From Sphingomonas sp. PP-CE-3G-477 (GTDB taxonomy: Bacteria; Pseudomonadota; Alphaproteobacteria; Sphingomonadales; Sphingomonadaceae): DNA of 64,000 nucleotides. Made by a program: the position numbers and the translations under genes. Of the stretch, positions 25,447 to 33,924 are shown piece after piece. The stretch covers positions 62,001 through 126,000 of the forward strand of contig NZ_QAOF01000006.1 of NCBI RefSeq assembly GCF_003050745.1, written 5' to 3'. Below the pieces are notes generated by a model. It was given only the letters and a program-made list of their open reading frames with translations. It was not told the origin of the DNA and did not search any database. Every line of letters begins with the position of its first letter. Positions within the stretch are counted from its first letter, which is position 1.

Positions 25447-26292
25447 CTAGCTCCTCGCCTCGATCGGCGTCTCGTAGAAGCCGCGAAAGCGCTTGCTCGG
25501 CTCGAACACGCGGGTCTGGCCGATCACCGTCTCGCCCGCACCCATCACCAACATGCCACCCGGCTTGAGCGCGGCGGCGATCTTCGGGAAAACCTGTCCC
25601 TTGGTGTTGGTCGACAGGTAGAGCAGCACGTTGCGGCAGAGAACGATGTCGAACTGCCCCGGCGGCGGCTGGTCGGAGACGAGGTTCATCCGACGATACG
25701 TCACCAGCGCGAGCAGTTCCGGCTTGGCGACCCAGTCGGTCCCGGTCGTATCGAACCAGCGGATCATCCGACGAACCGGCAGCCCGCGCTGGATCTCGAA
25801 CTGCGAGAACCGGCCCGATCGCGCGCGAACGATCGCCGCATCGGAGACGTCGGTAGCGACGATCTCCGGCATCGACGCACCGCTCGTCTCGCGACGCTCG
25901 GCGAACTGCATCGCAAGCGACAGCGGTTCCTGACCGGTCGAGCAGCCTGCACACCAGATGCGCGCGCGCCGGCCATCCTGCTCGACGTCCGTAACGGCCT
26001 CCGCGAGCATCTCGAACACCAGCGCGTCGCGAAAGAAGGACGTCTCCTGGTTGACGAGCGCATCGACGATGGAGTCGCCGATCTGCCGATCGCTGCCCTG
26101 CAACAACTGCGTGACGAGCTGGTCTAGCGTGTCGAGTTTGCGCGCACGCAACAACGGTTTCAGCGCGGTATCCAGCCGCCACGAGCGATAGGCGGCGATC
26201 TGTTGACCGGTCCGTGCCTCGAGCAATGCGGTCAACACGCTGATCGCGGTCTGCGATGCCGTGGAGGAAGTCGGAAGATCACGGTGCGTCAT
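25447..26292 (-). CDS. cheR: Chemotaxis protein methyltransferase CheR
   Basis: A 281-residue SAM-dependent enzyme that methylates glutamates of chemoreceptors for adaptation. The N-terminal helical domain (residues to about 80) and the CheR core are visible: NQETSFFRDALVFEML, IWCAGCSTGQEPLSLAMQ (SAM loop), EIVATDVSDAAIVRAR and FDIVLCRNVLLYL. The usual NxxxFFR element is kept. Start ATG 26292 (MTHRDLP) overlaps the cheB stop by four bases; the longer frame is a cheB shadow. It is last in the cheA-W-Y-B-R run. Confidence 0.94.
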   Translation of the reverse strand: MTHRDLPTSSTASQTAISVLTALLEARTGQQIAAYRSWRLDTALKPLLRARKLDTLDQLVTQLLQGSDRQIGDSIVDALVNQETSFFRDALVFEMLAEAVTDVEQDGRRARIWCAGCSTGQEPLSLAMQFAERRETSGASMPEIVATDVSDAAIVRARSGRFSQFEIQRGLPVRRMIRWFDTTGTDWVAKPELLALVTYRRMNLVSDQPPPGQFDIVLCRNVLLYLSTNTKGQVFPKIAAALKPGGMLVMGAGETVIGQTRVFEPSKRFRGFYETPIEARS

Positions 26293-27416
26293 GGTCGACG
26301 GCGCGATGCGACGAGGCGGCCGATCGCGTCCGGTGGCAGCACGGCGTCCGCCACGCCAGCAGCCGCGACCGCGCCCGGCATGCCCCATACGACCGAGCTC
26401 TGCTGATCCTGCGCAACGACGCAGCCGCCGACCTCGTGAACCCGCCGCGCGCCCTCGGCCCCATCGCGGCCCATCCCGCTAAGGATGATCGCCAGCATCC
26501 GTGCGCCGTACACATCGGCGAGCGAGCCGAGCATCGGATCGACCGAGGGCATGCAGCCGCTGGCGACCGGTTCGTGCGTGAGCCGGAACGCAGCACCGCC
26601 ATCGGACAGCTTGACGCATTTCAGATGTGCGTCGCCCGGCGCTATGATGATCCGGCCCGGCCTAATCCGCAACCGATCGACCGCGACCTCGCACGGACGA
26701 CCGGCAAGCAGCGCGATCTGCGCCGCGAAATACGGCATGAACGACGCCGGCAGATGCTGCGTGATGACGATCGGCAGGCGGAACCCAGCGGGCAGCGCGC
26801 GGAACATCTGGCTGAGTGCGTGGATGCCACCGGTCGAGGCGCCGATCGCAACGATGTCATAGTCCGCGCTGCTAGAGATCTGCCGCGTCGGAGCTTCGTC
26901 GCTCTCGCGCGTCGAGCGTACGTTAGACTGGGGAGCAGGACGCACCAACGCCGCAGCCGGCATCGGCGAGGGTCGCTCGCTCAGCTTTTCGAGCTTGGCG
27001 ACGAGCATCGATCCGAACCGGCCGGACAATGCTCCCGCCGCCGGCTTGATAAGCGTCTCGGCCGCACCCAGCGCGAGCGCCTGGACCGCGATGGCCCCGC
27101 CCTCGTCCGCGGTCGACGACACGATCAGCACCTTGGCCCCCCGCCCCGCCGCAACGAGCGACGGCAGTGCGGTCAGTCCGTCGACCCCCGGCATCTGGAT
27201 ATCGAGCAGGATGAAATCGACCATCGCCCGACCTAGAAACTCGAGCGCCGCTGCGACGTTGCCGACCGCACCGACCACCGAGAAGCGGTCGCTCGCATCG
27301 ATCATCCGCGCGATGACGGCGCGGGCGACGACCGAATCGTCGACGATCAACACCTGCGCGGTGTCGAGACCGTCGCGATCCGAGTACCGCGAGACAGGAA
27401 GGGGCCGGATCGTCAC
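26289..27416 (-). CDS. cheB: Chemotaxis response regulator methylesterase CheB
   Basis: A 375-residue two-domain enzyme. The receiver occupies residues 20-140 (VLIVDDSVVARAV, phosphoacceptor Asp in FILLDIQMPGVDG). The C-terminal methylesterase shows the Ser in AIGASTGGIHALSQ, His in VITQHLPASF and the Asp in ILSGMGRDGAEG, and removes methyl groups from receptor glutamates or deamidates glutamines. The linker between about 150 and 190 is poorly conserved. It follows cheY by 14 bp and overlaps cheR, so the adaptation enzymes are coexpressed. No cheD is present in the cluster. Confidence 0.94.
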   Translation of the reverse strand: MTIRPLPVSRYSDRDGLDTAQVLIVDDSVVARAVIARMIDASDRFSVVGAVGNVAAALEFLGRAMVDFILLDIQMPGVDGLTALPSLVAAGRGAKVLIVSSTADEGGAIAVQALALGAAETLIKPAAGALSGRFGSMLVAKLEKLSERPSPMPAAALVRPAPQSNVRSTRESDEAPTRQISSSADYDIVAIGASTGGIHALSQMFRALPAGFRLPIVITQHLPASFMPYFAAQIALLAGRPCEVAVDRLRIRPGRIIIAPGDAHLKCVKLSDGGAAFRLTHEPVASGCMPSVDPMLGSLADVYGARMLAIILSGMGRDGAEGARRVHEVGGCVVAQDQQSSVVWGMPGAVAAAGVADAVLPPDAIGRLVASRRRP

Positions 27417-27430
27417 CGTGGCGCCTCGGT

Positions 27431-27796
27431 TCAGGCCATGCCGACGATCTGGAGCTTCGATTCGAGCGTATCGCGGTCGAACGGCTTCATCACATATTCG
27501 TCCGCGCCCGCTTCGATCGCCGCGCGGATATAGGCCATGCCGTTCTCGGTGGTGCAGAACACGACCTTGGGCCGGCGCGGCACATCGGCTTCACGCAGCG
27601 CACGCAGGAAATCCATCCCGCTCATCACCGGCATGTTCCAGTCGAGCAGGATCACGTCGGGCAGCGACGCCATGCAGGCCGCCAGCGCCTCGCGGCCGTC
27701 ACAGGCTTCGGTGACGGTGAAGTCGAGCGTCTCCAGGATGTGACGCGCGACTTTGCGGATCACCTTCGAATCATCGACGACAAGACAGGTCTTCAT
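27431..27796 (-). CDS. cheY: Single-domain response regulator CheY
   Basis: A 121-residue receiver with all phosphorylation residues: acidic pair D8-D9 (LVVDDSK), phosphoacceptor D52 in VILLDWNMPVMSG, the Thr of FCTTENG near residue 82 and Lys in YVMKPFDRD. Aromatic switch positions are weak (EYVMK). It should carry the signal from CheA to the flagellar motor or another target. It lies 79 bp downstream of cheW, the widest gap in the cluster, so an internal promoter is possible. No flagellar genes are seen in the window. Confidence 0.93.
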   Translation of the reverse strand: MKTCLVVDDSKVIRKVARHILETLDFTVTEACDGREALAACMASLPDVILLDWNMPVMSGMDFLRALREADVPRRPKVVFCTTENGMAYIRAAIEAGADEYVMKPFDRDTLESKLQIVGMA

Positions 27797-27875
27797 GGCA
27801 GGCCTTCCGGGGCAAATCGTGCGACCGTCCTAGATCGCAAAGGGTAAGCAGCGAGTTAAGCGTGGAAATTCAGAC

Positions 27876-28304
27876 TCAAGCGGCCAGCGGCGTCGCAGGA
27901 ATGACGGCCACCAGATCGAGTATCAGCAACGGGTCTCCGTCGCGCTCGACGATGCCGGTGCCCGCCCGGCCCCAGCCGCCTTGCAGCGCGAGTCCGGACG
28001 ACAGGGGCAGCCGCACGAACGGCGCGACGTCTTCGACGGAATCGACCAGTATCGCGTAATGATGCCCGTCGACGACCGTGATCACCGCGCGCCGCACCGT
28101 GTCGGGCGTCGGCGAAAGGCCGAGCGCGGTACCCGTGTCGATCACCGTCACCACCCGGCTGCGCAGCGCGGCCAATCCTCGTACGAACGTGCTCGCGCGC
28201 GGCACCGCGACGACCTCGCCGATGTCGACCACCGAATCGACCTGCGCGGTATCGATCGCGACACCGCGACCGGCGATATGCGCGATCAGGAACAACTCGG
28301 TCAC
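27876..28304 (-). CDS. cheW: Chemotaxis coupling protein CheW
   Basis: A 142-residue SH3-like adaptor that bridges chemoreceptors and CheA. The family pattern is seen in FLIAHIAGRGVAIDTAQVDS, then the strand VRGLAALRSRVVTVIDTGTALG and the terminal GDPLLILDLVAVI. It starts within the cheA stop (four-base ATGA overlap), so the two are translationally coupled. No receptor (mcp) gene is near. The protein is at the short end for CheW but complete. Confidence 0.9.
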   Translation of the reverse strand: MTELFLIAHIAGRGVAIDTAQVDSVVDIGEVVAVPRASTFVRGLAALRSRVVTVIDTGTALGLSPTPDTVRRAVITVVDGHHYAILVDSVEDVAPFVRLPLSSGLALQGGWGRAGTGIVERDGDPLLILDLVAVIPATPLAA

Positions 28305-30619
28305 AGGCCCCTCCGAGCGGCGATCGCCGCGATCAAGGCAGGCCGGTCATAACGATAGACGCTCGCGTCACCGTCGCCCTCGGCATTGCGCGCACGCCGC
28401 AACGTCACAACCGGAGCCAGAGTCTCCCGAACCGGTGCGTCCTCCATCGCCAGCGCGACCGCGGCCGTCTCGCCCGCCGCCAGCGCGGTGACGCAGCGAT
28501 AACCGGACGCCTCCAGTGCGGGCTTGAGGAACGTTTCCATCCAGCCCGATCCGTCGACCTGCAACAGGCATACCGGCGGCGATGCGATCGTCACTGGCTC
28601 GCCTGCAAACAGAGCATGCGGATCGACCAGTTCGATCTGCTCGCCAGCGATCAGCACGACACCGGCGATAGGTCCGGTCCCGCCCGACGCGGAGCGACGC
28701 GCCGGCGCGATCTCGGCGGGCAGCGTCACGATCTCGATCGCATCGGCAATCGCATAGGCCATCTCGCTTTCGCCGTCGGTCAGCCGCAGAACGGCGACTT
28801 CGCTCCGGTCGCCGATCTCTCCGACCGCGTGAAGCGGGATGATCGCATCGCCGACCGACAGCCGCATCGCTCCGGCCGTCCAGCGGATCGCGCTGGTCGG
28901 GACGGGCTCGACGCGATCGATCACCGCCAGCGCGATCGCGCGCCGCTGGCCGTCGAGATCGTCGAACAGCAATGCCGGCACGCCTGGGACGACCACCTCG
29001 TCGGCGGTTGCATCGTGCACGACCACCGGCGCGAAGCGCAGCCCCGCCACCGCGGCTATGCCCGATGCGTCGAGCAACAGCATCGGCAGGCCGTTGTCGG
29101 GCAGCGTCTTCCCCGCATAGACACCGGTCGCCATCACCGCGGGCGAGGCCGGTTTCACGACCAGTTCCTCGGTATCGATCACGGTATCGACACCCAGCGC
29201 ATACTCGCCCTCGCGGGTCGACACGATCACCAGGGTCGGCGGCGGCTCGGTACCGAGGCGGAACAGATGACCGAGCGAAACCAGCGGCATCCGGCGCCCC
29301 CGGACCAGCACCGCCGCGGCGTCGCCGATCGCCTCGATCCGTACGGAATCGCCGCGGACCGTCACGATCTCCTCGATCGACTGGCGTGCGAGTGCGAAGC
29401 GCTGCGTGCCGACACCGACGATGATCGTCGACAGGATCGACAGCGTCAGCGGCACGTGGATGACGATGCGAAGCCCGCGCCCCGGATCGTTGGTCAGGAC
29501 GATCCGGCCGCCGATCTGTTCGATGTTCGCGCGGACCACGTCCATGCCGACGCCGCGACCGGACGTGGCGGTGACGGTATCGCGGCTCGACAGGCCGGGT
29601 GCGAAGATCAGGTCGAGCTTGGCGGTCGCGCTCATCGCCGCGAGTTCGGCGAGCGTGTGGAGATTCTGCTCCGCGGCCTTGGCGACAATCCGGGCTACGT
29701 CGATGCCCTGCCCGTCGTCGCTGATCTCGATAAGGATCTGGTTGCCGGACTGGCGCGCGGAAACCACCAGACGCCCCGTTTCGGGCTTGCCGGCGACGCG
29801 GCGCACCATCGGCGTCTCGATTCCGTGATCGATCGAGTTGCGGATGATATGGACCAGCGGATCGCGCATCAACTCGATCATCTCGCGGTCGAGTTCGACA
29901 TCGGCGCCCTCGATCACGAGGTTCACCGCCTTGCACAGCTCCGCGCTGGTATCGCGCACCATCCGCGGCAACGCGGAGAACAGCGCATCGACCTTCTGCA
30001 TGCGCGTCCGCGTGACGGTGTCGCGCATGTCGGCGACGGTCAGCGACAGGCGTTCCAGCGCGGCCTCGACCTTCGGGTCGACATCGCTGTCCCGCAGCCG
30101 CCGCGCCAGCTCGTTACGCGCCAGAACCATCTCGGACATGCCGCTCATCATGTGATCGAGCAGATCGACGTTGAGGCGTACGCTGCGACTGGTGGCGCGG
30201 CCGGCGGGTACCGAAGCGGCCGGAACGGTTACAGCCGCCGCCTGACGCTGCGCGTCCGGGGCAAGCGCGGCGATCAGTAGGTCCTCGCCCGAATCGTCCA
30301 GCGCCGAGCCTGCATCGATCGCCTCGACGATCTCAGAAATCCGGTCGACGATGCCGAGCACCGCGTTGACGAGCGCCGTATCGGGCGTTCGCTTGCCCTC
30401 GCGGACGGCGGCCAGCACGTCTTCCGCCGCATGGCTGAGCCGGGCAAGTCGCGGCAGGTCGAGAAACCCGCAGCTTCCCTTGACGGTGTGCACGAAGCGG
30501 AAGATCGCATCGAGGCGGGCGCCGTCGGCGGGCTGCGCCTCCCATGCGACGATCTCGCCGGAGATCGCTCCCAGCGTTTCGCGCGTCTCGGCAATGAATT
30601 CCTGTAACAGATCGTCCAT
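28301..30619 (-). CDS. cheA: Chemotaxis histidine kinase CheA with degenerate C-terminal receiver
   Basis: A 772-residue kinase. The Hpt domain carries the phosphorylated His44 in FVHTVKGSCGF. Then come the dimerisation helices (SVRLNVDLLDHMMSGMSEMV), the ATPase domain with HIIRNSIDHGIE, GQGIDVARIVAKA and GRGVGMDVVRANIEQIGGR, and a CheW-like coupling region. The last 90 residues look like a response receiver (PVCLLQVDGSGWMETFLKPA ... YRYDRPALIAAIAARR), but the second acidic residue, the phosphoacceptor Asp and the conserved Lys are missing, so it cannot be phosphorylated normally. It heads the che operon; a CtrA-like box lies 41 bp upstream. Confidence 0.94.
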   Translation of the reverse strand: MDDLLQEFIAETRETLGAISGEIVAWEAQPADGARLDAIFRFVHTVKGSCGFLDLPRLARLSHAAEDVLAAVREGKRTPDTALVNAVLGIVDRISEIVEAIDAGSALDDSGEDLLIAALAPDAQRQAAAVTVPAASVPAGRATSRSVRLNVDLLDHMMSGMSEMVLARNELARRLRDSDVDPKVEAALERLSLTVADMRDTVTRTRMQKVDALFSALPRMVRDTSAELCKAVNLVIEGADVELDREMIELMRDPLVHIIRNSIDHGIETPMVRRVAGKPETGRLVVSARQSGNQILIEISDDGQGIDVARIVAKAAEQNLHTLAELAAMSATAKLDLIFAPGLSSRDTVTATSGRGVGMDVVRANIEQIGGRIVLTNDPGRGLRIVIHVPLTLSILSTIIVGVGTQRFALARQSIEEIVTVRGDSVRIEAIGDAAAVLVRGRRMPLVSLGHLFRLGTEPPPTLVIVSTREGEYALGVDTVIDTEELVVKPASPAVMATGVYAGKTLPDNGLPMLLLDASGIAAVAGLRFAPVVVHDATADEVVVPGVPALLFDDLDGQRRAIALAVIDRVEPVPTSAIRWTAGAMRLSVGDAIIPLHAVGEIGDRSEVAVLRLTDGESEMAYAIADAIEIVTLPAEIAPARRSASGGTGPIAGVVLIAGEQIELVDPHALFAGEPVTIASPPVCLLQVDGSGWMETFLKPALEASGYRCVTALAAGETAAVALAMEDAPVRETLAPVVTLRRARNAEGDGDASVYRYDRPALIAAIAARRGL

Positions 30620-30659
30620 GCCGGCCCCGCGTTCGAGACACCGTCATGCATGGTGGAGG

Positions 30660-30674
30660 TTAAGAGCGCGTTAG
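30660..30674 (+). promoter_or_regulatory. CtrA-type box upstream of cheA (one mismatch)
   Basis: The sequence TTAA-GAGCGCG-TTAG matches the CtrA consensus TTAA-N7-TTAA at seven of eight core positions. It is centred about 48 bp upstream of the cheA ATG, between chpT and cheA. CtrA controls motility genes in many alphaproteobacteria and ChpT is its phosphodonor. Chance occurrence is possible; the strand given is that of the better-matching orientation. Confidence 0.45.
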
Positions 30675-30738
30675 CTCTGGTAGGAAGAACCGGTGCTTCG
30701 ATTCCTCCCCGCACGCAGGATCGCGAACCTCGACGCGC

Positions 30739-31383
30739 TTACCGCGCGCTGAAGACCGCACCGAAGATCATTATGTCATCGGCGGGCTCGGAGACGATCA
30801 CCGTTCCACCAGCCTCGGTGACCAGCGTTTTGATCATGTACGCGGCTGCGGCGCGTGGCGTGACGTTGTGAACGCCCTCGCCCTCGACCAGCGTACGCCG
30901 GATCTCGGGATCGAGCACGATACGGGCCCCCTCGATCTTGACGACGATCTCCAGCTGGCCGTCATTGTCCTCGGCGCCTACCTCCATCGTACCGCCGCGT
31001 ACGAGCGATTCGGTCGCGACCAGCGCGAGGTTGAGCAGCACCTTTACTGCCGACCGCGGCATCGCCGTCGTCTCGACCGCCCAGACGAACGTGATCCGCT
31101 TGTTCTCGGCAACCAGCCCTTCGATCGCGGTGCGCGCCTCATGTGTATCGACCAGTTCGCCGAACCCGCCCGCCGCCCCGAAGGCCAGGCGGAAGAACTT
31201 CAGCTTGCTCGCGGACGCGCGTGCGCTGTCGGCGAGCAACTGAATCACGCGCTCGCGCATTGCCGGGTCGGTCTCGTCAGCGAGCAGTTCCAGTCCGTTG
31301 TTCAACGCTCCTACCGGTGAGAGCAGGTCGTGACACAGGCGCGAACAGAGCAGGCTCGCGAAATCGACCGGGCTGACCGTCAT
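30739..31383 (-). CDS. chpT: Histidine phosphotransferase ChpT
   Basis: A 214-residue dimeric phosphotransferase that resembles a histidine kinase without ATPase activity. It passes phosphate from CckA to CtrA and CpdR. The first helix carries the active His18 in SRLCHDLLSPVGALNNGLEL. The C-terminal half has the degenerate HATPase-like segment VKVLLNLALVATESLVRGG and ends VSEPADDIMIFGAVFSAR. It lies upstream of cheA in the same direction across a 119-bp gap. Its presence beside chemotaxis genes fits the CtrA control of motility known in this class. Confidence 0.9.
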   Translation of the reverse strand: MTVSPVDFASLLCSRLCHDLLSPVGALNNGLELLADETDPAMRERVIQLLADSARASASKLKFFRLAFGAAGGFGELVDTHEARTAIEGLVAENKRITFVWAVETTAMPRSAVKVLLNLALVATESLVRGGTMEVGAEDNDGQLEIVVKIEGARIVLDPEIRRTLVEGEGVHNVTPRAAAAYMIKTLVTEAGGTVIVSEPADDIMIFGAVFSAR

Positions 31384-31469
31384 GAAAATCCCCTAATTCT
31401 GGAGGGTCTTGTGACGGGGGTGCAGCCGCTGCGCAAGTGCGACGGCTTGGGAGAAGCGGACCAAACCCG

Positions 31470-31590
31470 CCCCGTGACCCCGGCCCTGTTCCGGGGTCCA
31501 CGATTCCGCAGACTAACGGCTATTGGATGGGCGGAACGGTGGATGCCGGAACGAGGCTCTCCTGAGCGTAGCCGAAGGGCCCGGCACGAC
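31470..31590. repeat. Degenerate REP-like repeats between chpT and the JAMM gene
   Basis: The 222-bp gap holds a hairpin GTGACCCCGG...CCGGGGTCCAC at about 31473-31501 and a fragment GAGCGTAGCCGAAGGGC near 31565 related to the repeat at 12401. I see no gene in this gap; small open frames across it are not conserved-looking. Confidence 0.55.
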
Positions 31591-31605
31591 TGAATTCGAC
31601 GAGCC

Positions 31606-31998
31606 TTACGTGCAGTCGATCGCCTCTTCGACGAATGCTCCGACGTCGACCGATCGCCAGGCGCGCGCTCGACCCGCGCCGATAATCAACCAGACCGCCC
31701 CGTCCCCCATCGCCTGCGCCGCATCGCGCGGAGACGGAACAGGCAAACCAGATGGATGCGAGTGATAATGCCCGATCACGGCCATCCCGCCCGATCGCGC
31801 GTGCCGATGCGCGGCGAACAACGCGGCTGGATCGATCTCGAACGTCCGCGCGGGGTTCGCCGCTACGTTCGCGCACGCTGCCGTCGCTTCGATCCGTCCC
31901 GCCGCCCCGAACAGCAGCCCGCAGACCTCCGCATCCGGCGACGCAGCCGCTTCTGCGACCAGCCGCTGCAGCAATTCGCTTGAAATCGTCACGCTCAT
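31606..31998 (-). CDS. JAMM/MPN+ metalloprotease-like protein (Mov34/JAB family)
   Basis: A 130-residue stand-alone JAB domain. The zinc motif is complete: an upstream Glu in SPDAEVCGLLFG, then VIGHYHSHPSGLPVPSPRDA, which is H-x-H-x10-D with the SxxD. Bacterial members cleave ubiquitin-like or sulfur-carrier protein tails (for example Mec+ in cysteine synthesis) or act on small isopeptides. No E1-like (ThiF) or carrier gene is adjacent. The ATG at 31998 (MSVTISSELLQ) is divergent from rluD, only 17 bp away, so promoters must overlap the coding sequences. Confidence 0.85.
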   Translation of the reverse strand: MSVTISSELLQRLVAEAAASPDAEVCGLLFGAAGRIEATAACANVAANPARTFEIDPAALFAAHRHARSGGMAVIGHYHSHPSGLPVPSPRDAAQAMGDGAVWLIIGAGRARAWRSVDVGAFVEEAIDCT

Positions 31999-32015
31999 CG
32001 CCACATCGGTAGGAC

Positions 32016-32963
32016 ATGGACCGGGGGGTTTCCATCGTCGAAGCATCGATCACACCGGCCACGGATGGCTGGAGGCTGGATCGTGCGCTCGCCGAAGTGC
32101 TTCCCGATATGTCGCGCGAGCGGTTGAAAGCGCTGATTGCCGCGGGCCAGGTGTCACTCAACGGTCGCGAGTGGCGCGATTCGGCGAAGAAGGCGGCGGC
32201 AGGCCAGGTTTTCGCGGTTGTGATCCCTCCGCCGACGCCGCTGCACAACGAAGCGCAGGATATCCCGCTCGTCGTCGCCTATGAGGACGACGACCTGATC
32301 GTGATCGACAAGCCCGCCGGGCTCGTCGTCCACCCTGCCGCGGGGAACTTCGACGGGACGCTCGTCAATGCGCTGCTCCATCACTGCGCCGGCAATCTGT
32401 CGGGCATCGGCGGTGTCGCGCGGCCCGGCATCGTCCACCGCATCGACAAGGACACGTCGGGGCTGATGATCGCCGCCAAGACGGATCGCGCACACGAAGG
32501 CCTGGCGAAGCAGTTCCACGACCACAGCATCGACCGCCGCTACAAGGCGATCGTCGGCGGTGTCCCGCGCCCGCCGAGCGGGACGGTCAACGCACCGCTC
32601 GCGCGCAGTCCGCAGAACCGGAAGAAGATCGCGATCGTCGAGGGTGGCAAGCGCGCGGTGACGCATTTCTCGACGATCACGGCGCTCCGCGGTGCGGCGT
32701 TGATCGAGTGCCGGCTGGAGACGGGCCGTACGCATCAGGTGCGCGTGCACATGGCGTCGATCGGCCACGCCTTGTTGGGGGACCCGGTCTATGGTAGAAC
32801 AAAGCAAGCTCAGAAGTCGCTGCTCGAAACGCTCGGTTTCCGCCGGCAGGCCTTGCACGCGGCGCATCTGGGGTTCATCCATCCGGTGAAAAGCATCGCT
32901 TTGGCGTTCGAAAGCGAAATGCCCGCAGACATGCAGGAACTGTTCACCCAGCTTCACGTATAG
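32016..32963 (+). CDS. rluD: 23S rRNA pseudouridine synthase, RluD type
   Basis: A 315-residue RluA/RluD-family enzyme. An S4 RNA-binding domain lies at residues 15-75 (RLDRALAEVLPDMSRERLKA). The catalytic domain has VVHPAAGNFDGTLVNALLHH and the Asp in GIVHRIDKDTSGLMIAAKT, then ETGRTHQVRVHMASIGHALL. RluD modifies helix 69 of 23S rRNA (1911/1915/1917). Other RluA-family paralogs look alike, so the exact target is inferred. The start at 32016 is the first ATG; the second in-frame start would remove part of the first strand. rpoH follows 57 bp later and may share its transcript. Confidence 0.9.
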   Translation: MDRGVSIVEASITPATDGWRLDRALAEVLPDMSRERLKALIAAGQVSLNGREWRDSAKKAAAGQVFAVVIPPPTPLHNEAQDIPLVVAYEDDDLIVIDKPAGLVVHPAAGNFDGTLVNALLHHCAGNLSGIGGVARPGIVHRIDKDTSGLMIAAKTDRAHEGLAKQFHDHSIDRRYKAIVGGVPRPPSGTVNAPLARSPQNRKKIAIVEGGKRAVTHFSTITALRGAALIECRLETGRTHQVRVHMASIGHALLGDPVYGRTKQAQKSLLETLGFRRQALHAAHLGFIHPVKSIALAFESEMPADMQELFTQLHV

Positions 32964-33020
32964 ATAACCGGTCCTATGCCGCATTGCGGCAATCGGGGTC
33001 AGCAGAAAGGGATTACGACA

Positions 33021-33923
33021 ATGGCAGCCCGCTCCAACGTTCCAGCGACGATTCCTGCGCTCGGCAGCGAGGCGGGTCTCAATCGCTATCTCGCCGAGAT
33101 TAAGAAATTCCCCCTCCTGAAACCCGAGCAGGAATATATGCTCGCCAAGCGCTTTCAGGAGCATGGCGACACCGAGGCCGCGGCGCAGCTGGTGACCTCG
33201 CATCTCCGCCTCGTGGCGAAGATCGCGATGGGCTATCGCGGCTACGGCTTGCCGACATCGGAGCTGATCTCCGAGGGCAACATCGGGCTCATGCAGGGCG
33301 TGAAGAAGTTCGAGCCAGAGCGTGGCTTCCGTCTCGCGACCTATGCGATGTGGTGGATCCGTGCCTCGATCCAGGAATACATCCTGCGCTCGTGGAGCCT
33401 CGTGAAGATGGGCACCACCGCCGCGCAGAAGAAGCTGTTCTTCAACCTGCGCCGGATGAAGAGCCGCCTCGATGCGTTCGAGGACGGGGATCTGCGCCCC
33501 GAACACGTCACCAAAATTGCGACAGATCTCGGTGTGGCCGAAACCGACGTAGTAAGCATGAACCGTCGCATGGCGATGGGCGGTGACACGTCGCTCAACG
33601 TGCCGATGCGTGAGGACGGCGAAGGCCAGTGGCAGGATTGGCTGCAGGACGATGCGCCGTTGCAGGACAAGATCGTCGCCGATGCGCAGGAGGCGGACGT
33701 TCGCCACTCGATGCTGGTGTCGGCGATGGATGACCTCAACGAACGCGAGCAGCATATCCTGACCGAGCGTCGCCTGACGGACGATCCGAAGACGCTCGAG
33801 GAACTGTCGCAGGTCTACGGCGTGTCGCGCGAGCGCGTGCGGCAGATCGAGGTGCGTGCGTTCGAGAAGCTGCAGAAGGCGATGATGCGGATCGCCGGCG
33901 AGAAGCGCCTGCTGGCAGCGTAA
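33021..33923 (+). CDS. rpoH: Heat-shock sigma factor RpoH (sigma-32)
   Basis: A 300-residue group 3 sigma factor that directs heat-shock transcription. Regions are in order: 2.1-2.4 (HLRLVAKIAMGYRGYGLPTS, EGNIGLMQGVKKFEPERGFR, YAMWWIRASIQEYILRSW), the RpoH box AQKKLFFNLRRMKSRL near residue 135, and region 4.2 LEELSQVYGVSRERVRQIEV. ATG 33021 (MAARSNVPATIP) follows AGAAAGGG; the frame from 32976 is not conserved-looking. The 5' end may form temperature-sensitive RNA structure, which I cannot judge by eye. The FAD amine oxidase gene begins one base after the stop. Confidence 0.95.
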   Translation: MAARSNVPATIPALGSEAGLNRYLAEIKKFPLLKPEQEYMLAKRFQEHGDTEAAAQLVTSHLRLVAKIAMGYRGYGLPTSELISEGNIGLMQGVKKFEPERGFRLATYAMWWIRASIQEYILRSWSLVKMGTTAAQKKLFFNLRRMKSRLDAFEDGDLRPEHVTKIATDLGVAETDVVSMNRRMAMGGDTSLNVPMREDGEGQWQDWLQDDAPLQDKIVADAQEADVRHSMLVSAMDDLNEREQHILTERRLTDDPKTLEELSQVYGVSRERVRQIEVRAFEKLQKAMMRIAGEKRLLAA

Positions 33924-33924
33924 C

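Noticed and set aside
27797..27875. CtrA box before cheY
   Set aside because: TTAA occurs once, but the partner at N7 is AATT, not TTAA; spacing of other candidates is eight bases.
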